From contig NZ_QSQT01000002.1 of the NCBI RefSeq assembly GCF_003437535.1, positions 124,001-188,000 of the forward strand: a DNA stretch of 64,000 bases, read 5' to 3'. Origin of the DNA: Phocaeicola plebeius (GTDB taxonomy: Bacteria; Bacteroidota; Bacteroidia; Bacteroidales; Bacteroidaceae). This document shows, piece after piece, positions 36,384-44,546 of this stretch (the stretch's first letter is position 1; every line of letters begins with the position of its first letter). The translations under genes were made by a program, and so were the position numbers. The notes below the pieces were generated by a model. That model did not search any database and was not told the origin of the DNA. It saw nothing but the letters and a program-made list of their open reading frames with translations.

Positions 36384-37815
36384 TCATTTACGAAATTATA
36401 TCGCAATTGCCGTTGTTATACTGTTGTCTAGTGGCTGTAAGTCGCCTTCTCTCCTTTCGGAAGAGAAGGCGACTCTGCCTGAGACTTTTGTCGGGGGAAC
36501 CTCGGACACGCTGAGTATGGCCAATTTGTCATGGAAAGAATTCTTTCCGGATACCTATTTAAAGGCGTATATCGATACGGCACTGGTAAGAAATCATAGT
36601 TTCTTGCAAACGTTGGAGAGGGTGTCGCTTGCCCGTGAACAATTACGGGTGGGCCGGGGAGCTTTGCTGCCTGAAGTATCTTTAGGCTTGAGTGCCGGTG
36701 TACAGCGTTTTGGTGAATACACCATGGATGGGGTAGGAAACAGTACGACCAATACCCCCGATTTGGCTAAAGACAAGCATATCCCTGATCCTTATAAAAA
36801 TCTGAATTTAGGCGTAAGCTTTCAATGGGAAGCCGACGTATGGGGAAAACTGACAGATAAAAAACGTGCAGCAGCGCTTCGCTGGATGAACTCGGTGGAG
36901 GCTGCACGCTTGGCACAAGCCATGTTGGTTTCCGAAGTGGCCGTACAGTATTATCACTTGGTAGGACTGGATAAGAAATGTGTCATTCTGAAAGAAGAAA
37001 TCCATAAGGCACAGGAAGCTTATGAACTGACCAATGAGCTGATGAAGGAAGGCGAAGTTTTCCGTTTGTCAGTCGACCAGTTCCAGTCGCGTGGACTGAA
37101 GCTGGAAGAGATGCTTCTCGACACGCGTCAGCAGATTGCAGAAGCAGAACGCGCACTGGCATTGTTGCTGGGAAAGCTGCCTTTTGAAATCAAACGTTCC
37201 ACTTTTGAGGAAATTTCTGCATCGCAGCTCCCTGCTGCTTCCGGTATACCGGCCCAGTTGCTGTGTAACCGTCCGGATGTGAAAGCGGCCGAACTGGAAC
37301 TGTTGGCTTGTAAGGCCGATGCTTCTGCAGCCCGTAAGACTTTCTTCCCTTCCTTGCTTATCGGGGGAGGAGGCGGATTCAATGCCTTTGATTTGAGCAA
37401 ATGGTTTGTCTCACCGGCCTCTTTGGTCTACGACTTAGCAGCTGGTATCAGTGCTCCTTTATTCAAGCGGCATGAAATCAGGGCTTTGTGGAATGAATCG
37501 AAAGCACGTCAGCGTATGGCATTGCTGGAATATCACCGGGTGGCGTTGAAGTCTTATCAGGAAGTAGCCGATTTGCTGGAGGCATCTGAACGGATGGACG
37601 AACGTAAATTGTTGAAAGCCAAGGAAAGTCGCGTGCATCGCCGTTCCATTGAGAATGCGAACGAATTGTTCCGTACCGGTTTTGTGGGCTATCTGGATGT
37701 GTTGTCTGCCGATGAACGTTATCTGGATTGCGAGCTGGAACGTATCGACTTGAATGTAGCTTATTGTCAGCTTCATACTCTTCTTTACCGTTCTTTGGGA
37801 GGAGGACGTTTCTGA
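36364..37815 (+). CDS. Outer membrane factor lipoprotein (NodT/OprM type), system 2
   Basis: Outer-membrane channel of pump system 2, 483 residues. It has a lipoprotein signal (VVILLSSGC) and the NodT-type layout: LSWKEFFPDTYLKAYIDTALVRNHSF, two efflux repeats, and QWEADVWGKLTDKKRAA, a signature of this group. It ends VAYCQLHTLLYRSLGGGRF. Its start lies inside the permease gene (20-base overlap), so it is translationally coupled. A bidirectional terminator follows at once. Confidence 0.93.
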   Translation: MMKMKTNHLRNYIAIAVVILLSSGCKSPSLLSEEKATLPETFVGGTSDTLSMANLSWKEFFPDTYLKAYIDTALVRNHSFLQTLERVSLAREQLRVGRGALLPEVSLGLSAGVQRFGEYTMDGVGNSTTNTPDLAKDKHIPDPYKNLNLGVSFQWEADVWGKLTDKKRAAALRWMNSVEAARLAQAMLVSEVAVQYYHLVGLDKKCVILKEEIHKAQEAYELTNELMKEGEVFRLSVDQFQSRGLKLEEMLLDTRQQIAEAERALALLLGKLPFEIKRSTFEEISASQLPAASGIPAQLLCNRPDVKAAELELLACKADASAARKTFFPSLLIGGGGGFNAFDLSKWFVSPASLVYDLAAGISAPLFKRHEIRALWNESKARQRMALLEYHRVALKSYQEVADLLEASERMDERKLLKAKESRVHRRSIENANELFRTGFVGYLDVLSADERYLDCELERIDLNVAYCQLHTLLYRSLGGGRF

Positions 37816-37839
37816 TACCATTCTTTATTATAAAAAAAT

Positions 37840-37877
37840 AGCCCCGCTTTGACAGTCGTTGGCGTCAGAGCGGGGCT
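37840..37877. terminator. Bidirectional terminator between RND operon 2 and rsgA
   Basis: GC-rich stem agccccgctttgac/gtcagagcggggct with A-run upstream and T-rich sequence downstream, between two convergent genes. Confidence 0.85.
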
Positions 37878-37895
37878 GTGTATTTTAGTGGCATA

Positions 37896-38831
37896 TTAGT
37901 ATGCGGAACGGTATTTTCCTTCTTCTTTATCTTCTAAGATATTCAGGTAAGAAGCATACCTTGATTCACTGATGTAGTGATTTTCTACGGCTTCCCGTAC
38001 GGCACATCCCGGTTCATGGCGGTGGGTACAGTTGCCATATTTGCATTGGGCAGAGAATTCAAAGATTTCCTTGAAATAGTGTCCCACTTCTTCGTCTTTC
38101 ATGTCGAACGTACCAAACCCCTTGATACCCGGTGTATCAATGATGTAACCGTCGCTTGCCACCGGAAACATTTCTGAGAATGTGGTGGTGTGCATACCTT
38201 TGTTATGTGCGGTAGAGATTTCTCCCGTCTTGATGTTCTGTTCGGGCAGGATGGCATTGATGAGGGTGGATTTTCCCACACCAGAATGGCCGGAAAATAA
38301 GGTTACTTTTCCTTCTAATGCCTGTTTGATTTCGTCTACTCCCGTACCGTCCAAGGCAGAAATCTGGTAACACGGGTAGCCGATGTGCGTGTATAAGTTT
38401 GTCAAGCCATCCAAGTAATGCAGTTCTTCTTCCGTATAGCGGTCTACCTTGTTGAAAACCAGGCATACTGGTACACGATAGGCTTCTGCAGAGGCCAGAA
38501 AGCGGTCGATGAAGACTGTCGAAGTCTCCGGATAGTTCACCGTAACCACCAGCATGCACTGGTCCAGATTGGCTGCAATGATGTGTGACTGTTTGGAAAG
38601 ATTGGAAGAACGGCGGATGATGTAATTTTTCCGGTCTTCAATTTCAGTAATGAATGCGGTTCCCTCCGCATTGACATTGATTTGTACACGGTCGCCCACC
38701 GCAATGGGGTTCGTGCTGCGTATTCCTTTCAGGCGGAAATTTCCTTTTATCTTACATTCAATCAGCTTTCCCTCGTCCGTCTTGACCAGGTACCAGCTTC
38801 CCGTATTTTTAATGACCAGACCTTTTTCCAA
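37896..38831 (-). CDS. rsgA: Ribosome small-subunit GTPase RsgA
   Basis: Circularly permuted GTPase that helps late 30S subunit maturation. An OB fold ([21 protein letters not shown]) comes first. The permuted G motifs are G4 (NKVD), then G1 ([16 protein letters not shown]), then G3 (DTPGIKGFG), followed by the zinc site with C and H residues ([14 protein letters not shown]). I chose a TTG start at 38831 ([11 protein letters not shown], 311 residues). The in-frame ATG at 38873 lies inside the loop of the frr terminator and upstream of a promoter box, and would add residues unlike the family. TTG is a rare start in this window. Confidence 0.9.
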   Translation of the reverse strand: MEKGLVIKNTGSWYLVKTDEGKLIECKIKGNFRLKGIRSTNPIAVGDRVQINVNAEGTAFITEIEDRKNYIIRRSSNLSKQSHIIAANLDQCMLVVTVNYPETSTVFIDRFLASAEAYRVPVCLVFNKVDRYTEEELHYLDGLTNLYTHIGYPCYQISALDGTGVDEIKQALEGKVTLFSGHSGVGKSTLINAILPEQNIKTGEISTAHNKGMHTTTFSEMFPVASDGYIIDTPGIKGFGTFDMKDEEVGHYFKEIFEFSAQCKYGNCTHRHEPGCAVREAVENHYISESRYASYLNILEDKEEGKYRSAY

Positions 38832-38843
38832 AATGAATATGTG

Positions 38844-38851
38844 CAAAATTA
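38844..38851 (-). promoter_or_regulatory. Predicted promoter of rsgA
   Basis: The minus strand reads TAATTTTG, an exact -7 box immediately after the T-run of the frr terminator and only about 12 bases before the TTG start, implying a very short leader. Confidence 0.55.
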
Positions 38852-38886
38852 AAAAGAGGAGGGAAGAGACCATAAGGCCTCCTCTC
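38851..38886 (-). terminator. Intrinsic terminator of frr
   Basis: On the minus strand, GAGGAGG ... CCTCCTC (arms 38878-38884 and 38856-38862) is followed by five T residues. The terminator merges directly into the rsgA promoter. Confidence 0.75.
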
Positions 38887-38908
38887 TCCTCGTGTATGGT
38901 GAATAAGA

Positions 38909-39469
38909 TTATACTGTCATGATTTCTTTGTCCTTGGCAGCCAGCATGTCGTCAATCTGCTTGATGTACTTGTCGTGTACTTTCTGCAGTTTGGCTTCCG
39001 AGTTCTTCTGTTCATCTTCCGGCATACCATCTTTCACAGCCTTTTTCAGAGCGTCGATGGCGTCGCGGCGTGCGTTGCGCACACTTACTTTTGCAGTTTC
39101 ACCTTCACCCTTGCACTGCTTGCTCAACTGTTTACGGCGTTCCTCTGTCAACGGCGGGATACCGATACGGATGATTTCACCGTTGTTTTCCGGCATGATA
39201 CCCAGTTCAGAGTCGATGATAGCCTTTTCAATTACGCGAAACATGCTCTTGTCCCACGGCTTGATGGCGATGCTGCGCGCATCAGGAGTAGTTACTGCCG
39301 CTACATTGTTGATGGGCACCATGCTTCCGTAAGAATCTACGCGGATACCGTCCAACAAACGTACGTCAGCCTTTCCGGCACGGATGTGAGCCAGTGACTC
39401 ATCCAGGTACATGACTGCCATATCCATTTTCTCTTCAGCTTCGCTGATAATTGTTTTAGAATCTGCCAT
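38909..39469 (-). CDS. frr: Ribosome recycling factor
   Basis: Splits post-termination ribosomes together with EF-G. The 186-residue protein matches the family in length and motifs: [33 protein letters not shown], the conserved [17 protein letters not shown] and [21 protein letters not shown]. It has its own promoter (39521-39528) and terminator. It lies near pyrH, as in many bacteria, with a phosphatase gene on the other strand between them. Confidence 0.98.
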   Translation of the reverse strand: MADSKTIISEAEEKMDMAVMYLDESLAHIRAGKADVRLLDGIRVDSYGSMVPINNVAAVTTPDARSIAIKPWDKSMFRVIEKAIIDSELGIMPENNGEIIRIGIPPLTEERRKQLSKQCKGEGETAKVSVRNARRDAIDALKKAVKDGMPEDEQKNSEAKLQKVHDKYIKQIDDMLAAKDKEIMTV

Positions 39470-39520
39470 ATATTTCTTGCATTTATAGGTTTTATATTCG
39501 TTGATAAGTATTTATGTGAA

Positions 39521-39528
39521 CAAAAATA
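39521..39528 (-). promoter_or_regulatory. Predicted promoter of frr
   Basis: The minus strand reads TATTTTTG, a TAnnTTTG match about 50 bases before the frr start. Confidence 0.45.
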
Positions 39529-39607
39529 AGCTATTTTTTATTTCCTTGCAATACTTCTGAAAATAAGTTTGTGTCTTCCGGTTTCGGAAATATCCTGAAA
39601 AACTTCT

Positions 39608-39615
39608 TATCTTTG
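39608..39615 (+). promoter_or_regulatory. Predicted promoter of the histidine phosphatase gene
   Basis: TATCTTTG is an exact -7 box, 28 bases before the ATG at 39644. Confidence 0.5.
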
Positions 39616-39643
39616 TTTTATCACTATAAAACAGCACGGTTGT

Positions 39644-40168
39644 ATGATTACACTTTATTTGGCGCGCCACGGGCAGACGGTGGAAAACCTGAGCCGTATT
39701 TTTCAAGGGCACTTGCCCGGCACATTGACAGAAGAAGGAAAAAAGCAGGCGATGGATTTAGGAGAGTCCCTGCGGAATATTGCACTGGATGCAGTGGTCA
39801 GCAGTGATCTGCAACGGGTGGTGGATACCGTGCAACTGGCTGTAGGCGACCGGCAGCTGCCTTGGCAGCAGACTACGTTGTTGAGGGAAATAGACTGGGG
39901 ACCTTGGACCGGGCTGCCCGTGGGGAGTGTCGATTTAAGCAATCCTCCTGCTGGAGTGGAAACTCGCCAGATGATGTACGACCGGGCCGGTGCTTTCTTG
40001 GACTATCTGTGGCAGCATTATGACGGGAAGCGGGTATTAGTGGTGGCACACGGACAAATCAACCGTTGCCTGGAAGCCCGTATTACAGGCGTTCCGCTGG
40101 AGGAACTGCGTACGGTTCCACTGATGAAAAATGCAGAACTTCACCGTTATGAACTGACACGTGAATAA
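39644..40168 (+). CDS. Histidine phosphatase (phosphoglycerate mutase-like)
   Basis: Cytosolic phosphatase of branch 1 of the histidine phosphatase superfamily. The 174-residue protein has the catalytic RHG motif early (LYLARHGQTVEN, H9 as phospho-acceptor), the substrate-binding GTLTEEGKKQAMDLGESL, a mid-chain DLQRVVDTVQLA (in place of the usual SSDLXRAXXTA), the acid residue in LREIDWGPW, and the second histidine in VLVVAHGQINRC. Members act on phosphosugars, alpha-ribazole phosphate or other small esters; nothing here fixes the substrate. It is a single gene between pyrH and frr on the opposite strand. Confidence 0.9.
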   Translation: MITLYLARHGQTVENLSRIFQGHLPGTLTEEGKKQAMDLGESLRNIALDAVVSSDLQRVVDTVQLAVGDRQLPWQQTTLLREIDWGPWTGLPVGSVDLSNPPAGVETRQMMYDRAGAFLDYLWQHYDGKRVLVVAHGQINRCLEARITGVPLEELRTVPLMKNAELHRYELTRE

Positions 40169-40169
40169 A

Positions 40170-40216
40170 CAAAAACGGCAAGACCAGGATGCGTTTCCAG
40201 TCTTGCCGTATATTTT
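40170..40216. terminator. Bidirectional terminator between the phosphatase gene and pyrH
   Basis: A perfect 10-base stem, ACGGCAAGAC (40175-40184) and GTCTTGCCGT (40200-40209), flanked by an A-run on the left and a T-run on the right, between convergent genes. Confidence 0.85.
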
Positions 40217-40233
40217 TTGATTCAAATGAATAA

Positions 40234-40944
40234 TCAGTTGTGTACCAGCGTACCGATGTTTTCGCCAGACATTACCTTTTTCAGGTTGCCCACTGTATCC
40301 ATGTCGAATACAATAATCGGCAGGTTGTTTTCCTTGCACATACAAGTAGCGGTCAGGTCCATTACTTTCAGTCCTCTTGCCAGTACTTCATCGTAAGTGA
40401 TGTCATCGAACTTGGTGGCAGTCGGATCTTTTTCCGGGTCGGCAGTATAGATACCGTCCACGCGCGTACCCTTCAGCATCACGTCGGCTTCAATTTCAAT
40501 ACCTCTCAAAGAAGAACCAGTGTCTGTAGTAAAGAACGGATTACCTGTTCCGGCTGACATAATCACTACTTCTCCGTTTTCCATGGCTTCAATGGCTTTC
40601 CATTTGGTGTAGAACTCACCGATGGGTTCCATGCGGATGGCTGTCAGCACGCGGGCCTTTACACCGGCTGCTACCAAGGCAGAACTTAATCCCAGGCTGT
40701 TGATAACCGTAGCCAGCATACCCATCTGGTCACCTTTCACACGGTCGAAACCTTTTCCGGCTCCAGACAATCCGCGGAAGATGTTACCGCCACCAATCAC
40801 GATACCAATCTGTACCCCCATGTCGTGGATTTCCTTGATTTGCTGTGCATATTCGCCCAGACGTTTTTCGTCAATACCGTATTTCTTTTCTCCCATCAAG
40901 CTTTCGCCGCTGAGTTTTAACAGGATGCGTTTGAATTTTGCCAT
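40234..40944 (-). CDS. pyrH: UMP kinase
   Basis: Phosphorylates UMP to UDP in pyrimidine nucleotide synthesis. The 236-residue amino-acid-kinase-fold protein has KRILLKLSGESLMG, IGIVIGGGNIFRG, VKGDQMGMLATVINSL, STGTGNPFFTTDTG-like (MSAGTGNPFFTTD) and the late KVMDLTATCMCKENNLPIIVFDM. All are typical of PyrH. It is expressed from its own promoter (40970-40977) and near frr, a common neighbourhood. Confidence 0.98.
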   Translation of the reverse strand: MAKFKRILLKLSGESLMGEKKYGIDEKRLGEYAQQIKEIHDMGVQIGIVIGGGNIFRGLSGAGKGFDRVKGDQMGMLATVINSLGLSSALVAAGVKARVLTAIRMEPIGEFYTKWKAIEAMENGEVVIMSAGTGNPFFTTDTGSSLRGIEIEADVMLKGTRVDGIYTADPEKDPTATKFDDITYDEVLARGLKVMDLTATCMCKENNLPIIVFDMDTVGNLKKVMSGENIGTLVHN

Positions 40945-40969
40945 AATCGTATTTGTTTTTAGATTGCTA

Positions 40970-40977
40970 CAAAGTTA
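40970..40977 (-). promoter_or_regulatory. Predicted promoter of pyrH
   Basis: The minus strand reads TAACTTTG, an exact TAnnTTTG match 25 bases before the pyrH start. Confidence 0.55.
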
Positions 40978-41015
40978 GTAATAATTTGCATATATCCCGA
41001 GGCTTGTCGTTAAAA

Positions 41016-42332
41016 CTATACCTGTCGGTGGAGGTTGGTGTGTGGCATCCGGTAGAGTATTCCTCCCTGCACAATGCCTCGTAATGCCAGGTACACAATA
41101 AAAGCCATCCACAATGCATGATTTCCTAACGTGGTATGGAATCCATAATAGAGTAGGAAGAAGCTGGCCGAAGCCACTAACATGGAGCGGAGCATTACGC
41201 GAGTAGCTGTGGCACCGATACAGATTCCATCGAGCAGAAAGGCTGAGAATCCTGCCAGCGGAATGGCCAGTACCCAATAGATATATTCTTCAGAAGCCGA
41301 AATGACAGAAGTGTCGTTGGTGAGCAAGCCGAGAAAGCTTTTTCCTCCTGCTCCGTAGAGTAACGTGAACAGCAGTGACAAGGCGATTCCGCACTTGAAA
41401 AGATGCCGTATGGTCAGTCTTAGCGACTGGTTGTCTTTGGCCCCGATGTATTTCCCGGTCAGTGCCTCTCCTGCGTAGGCAAATCCATCCATGAAATAAG
41501 AATAGAGTGTAAATAGCTGCATCAGCAGGGCATTCACGGCCAATACCACATCCCCGTAAGCCGCACCTGTGGAAGTGAAGAAGACGGTAACTGCAATCAG
41601 GCAGAGCGTGCGGAAAAAAATATCCCGGTTTACCTGGAAGAAACGCTTCATTTCCATACGGTCGAACAAGGCTTTCTGGCGAAGGTATTTCCGGAGTGGA
41701 CGGTAATAAGCCAGCCAGAGCAGACAGGCCATGCCCAGTCCGGCATATTGTGCCACGAGCGTGCCTAAGGCCACGCCTTCTACCTTCATCTTCAGTACGA
41801 ATACAAAGAACAGGCTGGCCGCAATATTAACAATGTTCTGGGTGATGGCGATGAACATCGGAAAGCGGGAATTCTGCATGCCGATGTACCACCCCGTGAA
41901 GCCATAGAGGCCTAAAGTGGCCGGTGCCCCCCAGATACAGATGTGGAAATACAATGTAGCTAATTGCCGGACTTCCTTACTGGTGTCCATGCACATAAAT
42001 GCGATATTTCGTATCGGATATTGCAGTAACAGCAAGGCAAGCGCCAGCAGCAGGCTGATGCTCAGTGAACGAAGCAGGATACGCGTCACTTCCTGCAGGT
42101 CATGTCTGCCGTAGGCCTGTGCGGTCAATCCCCCGGTTCCCATGCGGAGGAAACCGAACAACCAGTAAATCATATTGAACAGCATGCCTCCCACTGCAAT
42201 GGCACCGATGTAAGATGCGGCTCCCAAGTGCCCTACAATGCTGACATCAATCAGGCCTAACAAGGGAACCGTAATATTAGAAACAATGGAAGGAAGGGCG
42301 ATGTGAAGAATCTGTCGGTCAGTACGTGTCAT
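41016..42332 (-). CDS. MATE-family efflux transporter
   Basis: Inner-membrane cation-coupled exporter of drugs or metabolites, 438 residues, about 12 membrane helices in two related halves. The N-terminal half reads RQILHIALPSIVSNITVPLLGLIDVSIVGHLG, closest to the DinF/NorM-like group, and later GFTGWYIGMQNSRFPMFIAITQNIVNI fits the same. Its start overlaps the end of birA by four bases (42329-42332), so the two are translationally coupled. Substrate unknown. Confidence 0.92.
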   Translation of the reverse strand: MTRTDRQILHIALPSIVSNITVPLLGLIDVSIVGHLGAASYIGAIAVGGMLFNMIYWLFGFLRMGTGGLTAQAYGRHDLQEVTRILLRSLSISLLLALALLLLQYPIRNIAFMCMDTSKEVRQLATLYFHICIWGAPATLGLYGFTGWYIGMQNSRFPMFIAITQNIVNIAASLFFVFVLKMKVEGVALGTLVAQYAGLGMACLLWLAYYRPLRKYLRQKALFDRMEMKRFFQVNRDIFFRTLCLIAVTVFFTSTGAAYGDVVLAVNALLMQLFTLYSYFMDGFAYAGEALTGKYIGAKDNQSLRLTIRHLFKCGIALSLLFTLLYGAGGKSFLGLLTNDTSVISASEEYIYWVLAIPLAGFSAFLLDGICIGATATRVMLRSMLVASASFFLLYYGFHTTLGNHALWMAFIVYLALRGIVQGGILYRMPHTNLHRQV

Positions 42333-43066
42333 AAGATGTATTCCACTTCCTTAAATAAATACCCCCTTGTCTGTCCGTCCTCGTCTTCCAGTATCAGTCG
42401 TCCGTTCGGTTCAATGTCGGCAATGCGTGCCCGGAAGTCACCGTCTTTATCGCGGAACAGATGCAGTCCTTCTTTTCGGTAAAGCGCCTCCTTGTAGCGT
42501 GTTTCCTGTACCTCTGTCCGGTTCTCTTTCAGAAGTTGATAGTACTCCGTCACTTTTTCCATAATCTGTTCCAGTATCTCCCTCGGGTTATATTGGTTGC
42601 CCGTAATCTGGCATAATGAGACCGGATTGGGAGCATCGCTGAGGAAACGTTCCTGGTTCAGGTTTACGCCCGTACCCGAAATGGAACGGCTGATATGGAT
42701 GCCTGTCAGGTCATTCTCAATCAGTGTGCCACAAATCTTTTTGTCTTTCCAGTAAATATCGTTAGGCCATTTGATGGAAATGCCCTCCGTGTAAGAGGAC
42801 AATACATCATGTAGTGCCAAGGCAGTCACCTGTGAAAGATAGAACTGGCGGTGTGCCTCCAGAAACTCCGGATAAACTACAAAACTGAAGAGCAGGTTCT
42901 TTCCGGCTTCCGACTCCCAGCTGTTGCCGCGCTGGCCGCGCCCAGCCGACTGAAAAGATGAATACACGGTGGTCAGTTCCGCACACGCTTCTTTCTGGCA
43001 GAGTGCCGCCAGATACGTGTTGGTAGAAGTCGTTTCTGCCAATACAATAGGTTCAGGATATGTCAT
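42329..43066 (-). CDS. birA: Biotin--[acetyl-CoA-carboxylase] ligase
   Basis: Attaches biotin to the carrier domain of biotin enzymes. The protein of 245 residues starts at the ATG 43066 (MTYPEPIVLAETTSTNTYLAALC); a GTG ten codons upstream is rejected because it overlaps the promoter box. The catalytic motifs GRGQRGNSWESEAGKN, SIKWPNDIYWKDKKICGTLIE and GTGVNLNQ are present. There is no N-terminal helix-turn-helix, so it is a class I ligase without repressor function. It is cotranscribed with the MATE gene. Confidence 0.96.
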   Translation of the reverse strand: MTYPEPIVLAETTSTNTYLAALCQKEACAELTTVYSSFQSAGRGQRGNSWESEAGKNLLFSFVVYPEFLEAHRQFYLSQVTALALHDVLSSYTEGISIKWPNDIYWKDKKICGTLIENDLTGIHISRSISGTGVNLNQERFLSDAPNPVSLCQITGNQYNPREILEQIMEKVTEYYQLLKENRTEVQETRYKEALYRKEGLHLFRDKDGDFRARIADIEPNGRLILEDEDGQTRGYLFKEVEYIL

Positions 43067-43081
43067 TGTTCTTTTCTGTTT

Positions 43082-43089
43082 CAAAGTTA
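43082..43089 (-). promoter_or_regulatory. Predicted promoter of birA
   Basis: The minus strand reads TAACTTTG, an exact -7 box overlapping the last codons of yraN, 15 bases before the chosen birA start. Confidence 0.5.
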
Positions 43090-43455
43090 GTTCCACACGG
43101 GCGGGAAAAAGGCGTCCTCAATGTGTGCTATGTGGAAGGGAGGGCGGTTTCCTACTACCGTGATAATATCAAAGCGAACCGGAAGGTCAATGGCAAACTT
43201 TCGGACGTACGCATCCGTAGAGGCTACGATGCTTCTTATCTTACGCCTGTCCACCGCATCCTCCGGCTGTCCGAAACAGGCATCGCTTCGCGTCTTTACC
43301 TCCACAATGACCAGCTCACCGTCTTTCTGTGCCACGATGTCCAGGTCGCGGTGTCCGGAGTGCCAGTTTCGGTGCCTGATTTCATATCCTTTTTCCAGCA
43401 GGTACTTCACGGCCGCATTTTCTCCTTCTTTTCCCAGTTCATTATGTGATGCCAT
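43087..43455 (-). CDS. yraN: YraN-family (UPF0102) endonuclease-like protein
   Basis: Small cytosolic protein of 122 residues with the restriction-endonuclease-like core of UPF0102. GKEGENAAVKYLLEKGYEI is followed by the metal-site residues in GHRDLDIVAQ and VIVEVKTR (D...E.K pattern). The ATG at 43455 (MASHNELG) replaces a TTG six codons upstream. Function is not settled for the family; a role in DNA processing is usually assumed. It is transcribed divergently from the 77-residue gene at 43529. Confidence 0.93.
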   Translation of the reverse strand: MASHNELGKEGENAAVKYLLEKGYEIRHRNWHSGHRDLDIVAQKDGELVIVEVKTRSDACFGQPEDAVDRRKIRSIVASTDAYVRKFAIDLPVRFDIITVVGNRPPFHIAHIEDAFFPPVWN

Positions 43456-43470
43456 TTTTCCGCTTTTTCG

Positions 43471-43478
43471 CAAAAATA
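43471..43478 (-). promoter_or_regulatory. Predicted promoter of yraN
   Basis: The minus strand reads TATTTTTG, a TAnnTTTG match 15 bases before the yraN ATG. Confidence 0.45.
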
Positions 43479-43512
43479 CGCATTTTTATGCTTCCATTTT
43501 AACAGAATACGC

Positions 43513-43520
43513 TAATTTTG
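43513..43520 (+). promoter_or_regulatory. Predicted promoter of the small protein/tadA unit
   Basis: TAATTTTG, an exact match only eight bases before the ATG at 43529, implying a nearly leaderless message or a later start codon. Confidence 0.45.
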
Positions 43521-43528
43521 CACCGAAG

Positions 43529-43762
43529 ATGGTAAATAGCGGAAAAAAAAGAAAAAAAGTACCAGTCAGTGATCCTCCCCGCCGCCAGCGGATGGTTTGT
43601 CTGATGAGCGAAGAAGAGGTGCGAATTGTAGACCGTTATCTGGAGAAATACCAGATAACCAACAAGGCACGTTGGCTTCGCGAGACCGTATTGGCTTTTA
43701 TCCATCAGAATATGGAGGAAGATTATCCTACACTTTTCAAGGAACACGATATGCGCAGATAA
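43529..43762 (+). CDS. Small basic protein with a possible ribbon-helix-helix fold
   Basis: A 77-residue protein read from the ATG at 43529; a much longer frame reaching back to 43121 is only the antisense of yraN. The N-terminus is very basic (SGKKRKKVPVSDPPRRQR). The rest (MVCLMSEEEVRIVDRYLEKYQITNKARWLRETVLAFIHQNM) has a short strand and two helices in the order seen in ribbon-helix-helix DNA-binding proteins. I do not recognise a named family. It ends three bases before tadA and is surely cotranscribed with it. If the promoter box at 43513 is used, the internal ATG at 43592 is an alternative start. Confidence 0.65.
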   Translation: MVNSGKKRKKVPVSDPPRRQRMVCLMSEEEVRIVDRYLEKYQITNKARWLRETVLAFIHQNMEEDYPTLFKEHDMRR

Positions 43763-43765
43763 GTT

Positions 43766-44200
43766 ATGGCAGACGATTCTTTTTACATGAAACAGGCTCT
43801 GGCTGAGGCCGCACGGGCAGCCGAAAGAGGAGAGGTTCCGGTGGGAGCCGTGGTGGTCTGTCGTGACCGTATTCTGGCACGTGCGCATAACCTGACCGAA
43901 ACACTGCACGATGTGACAGCTCATGCCGAGATGCAGGCACTTACTGCCGCTGCCAATTCGTTAGGAGCAAAATATTTGACTGATTGCACGCTCTACGTTA
44001 CGGTGGAGCCTTGTGTGATGTGTGCCGGTGCCATTGCCTGGTCACAGGTCGGTCGCCTCGTTTTCGGTGCAGAAGACGAGAAAAGAGGTTACCAGCGCTA
44101 TGCACCTCAAGCCCTGCATCCGAAGACCGTGGTCGTGAAAGGAGTGCTGGCCGATGAATGTGCCGGGCTGATGAAAGATTTCTTCCGAAAGAGAAGATGA
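43766..44200 (+). CDS. tadA: tRNA-specific adenosine deaminase (nucleoside deaminase)
   Basis: Converts wobble adenosine to inosine in tRNA-Arg(ACG). The 144-residue protein has the zinc and catalytic motifs HAEMQAL (H53, E55) and PCVMCAGA (C83, C86), with VPVGAVVV at the N-terminus and RVYG-like RLVFGAEDEKRG downstream. Length fits TadA; a guanine deaminase-like relative is less likely. It follows the 77-residue gene by three bases. Confidence 0.92.
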   Translation: MADDSFYMKQALAEAARAAERGEVPVGAVVVCRDRILARAHNLTETLHDVTAHAEMQALTAAANSLGAKYLTDCTLYVTVEPCVMCAGAIAWSQVGRLVFGAEDEKRGYQRYAPQALHPKTVVVKGVLADECAGLMKDFFRKRR

Positions 44201-44204
44201 AGAT

Positions 44205-44492
44205 TTATTTGATTTCTTCGAATTCCACGTATTCCCCTTCGTCTTTATCGAAAATCTTTTTGCGTTGACGCACAGGTACATCTCCTTGTGTGGAGTAAGA
44301 ATCTGTTGTCTCTTCCTGACGAGGGTTCGACTGATAATTTTGAGAAGAGTAAGTTGTTCTCTGACCCGAATTCTTACCTTGCATACGACGCTTGAATCCG
44401 AATACCAGACTGACGACTTTGGAAAGAATGAGCAATCCAATCACCAGAACAACCAGTATGATAAAAAATAGAAAGCCTAAAATATGGAACAT
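44205..44492 (-). CDS. DUF4834 family membrane protein
   Basis: A 95-residue protein with one N-terminal membrane helix (ILGFLFFIILVVLVIGLLILSKVVSLVFG), a glycine/serine/glutamine-rich linker (RMQGKNSGQRTTYSSQNYQSNP) and the conserved acidic end KKIFDKDEGEYVEFEEIK. This is the pattern of DUF4834, found in Bacteroidetes. Function is unknown. It converges on tadA with four bases between the genes. Confidence 0.85.
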   Translation of the reverse strand: MFHILGFLFFIILVVLVIGLLILSKVVSLVFGFKRRMQGKNSGQRTTYSSQNYQSNPRQEETTDSYSTQGDVPVRQRKKIFDKDEGEYVEFEEIK

Positions 44493-44546
44493 TGTCTTTT
44501 GTTTTTAATGTGATATATGCAAAAAATGTGCCATACGATTTCTCAG

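Noticed and set aside
43121..43762. Open frame of 213 codons on the plus strand
   Set aside because: The first 136 codons are the antisense of yraN; only the part from 43529 has protein-like composition and a promoter.
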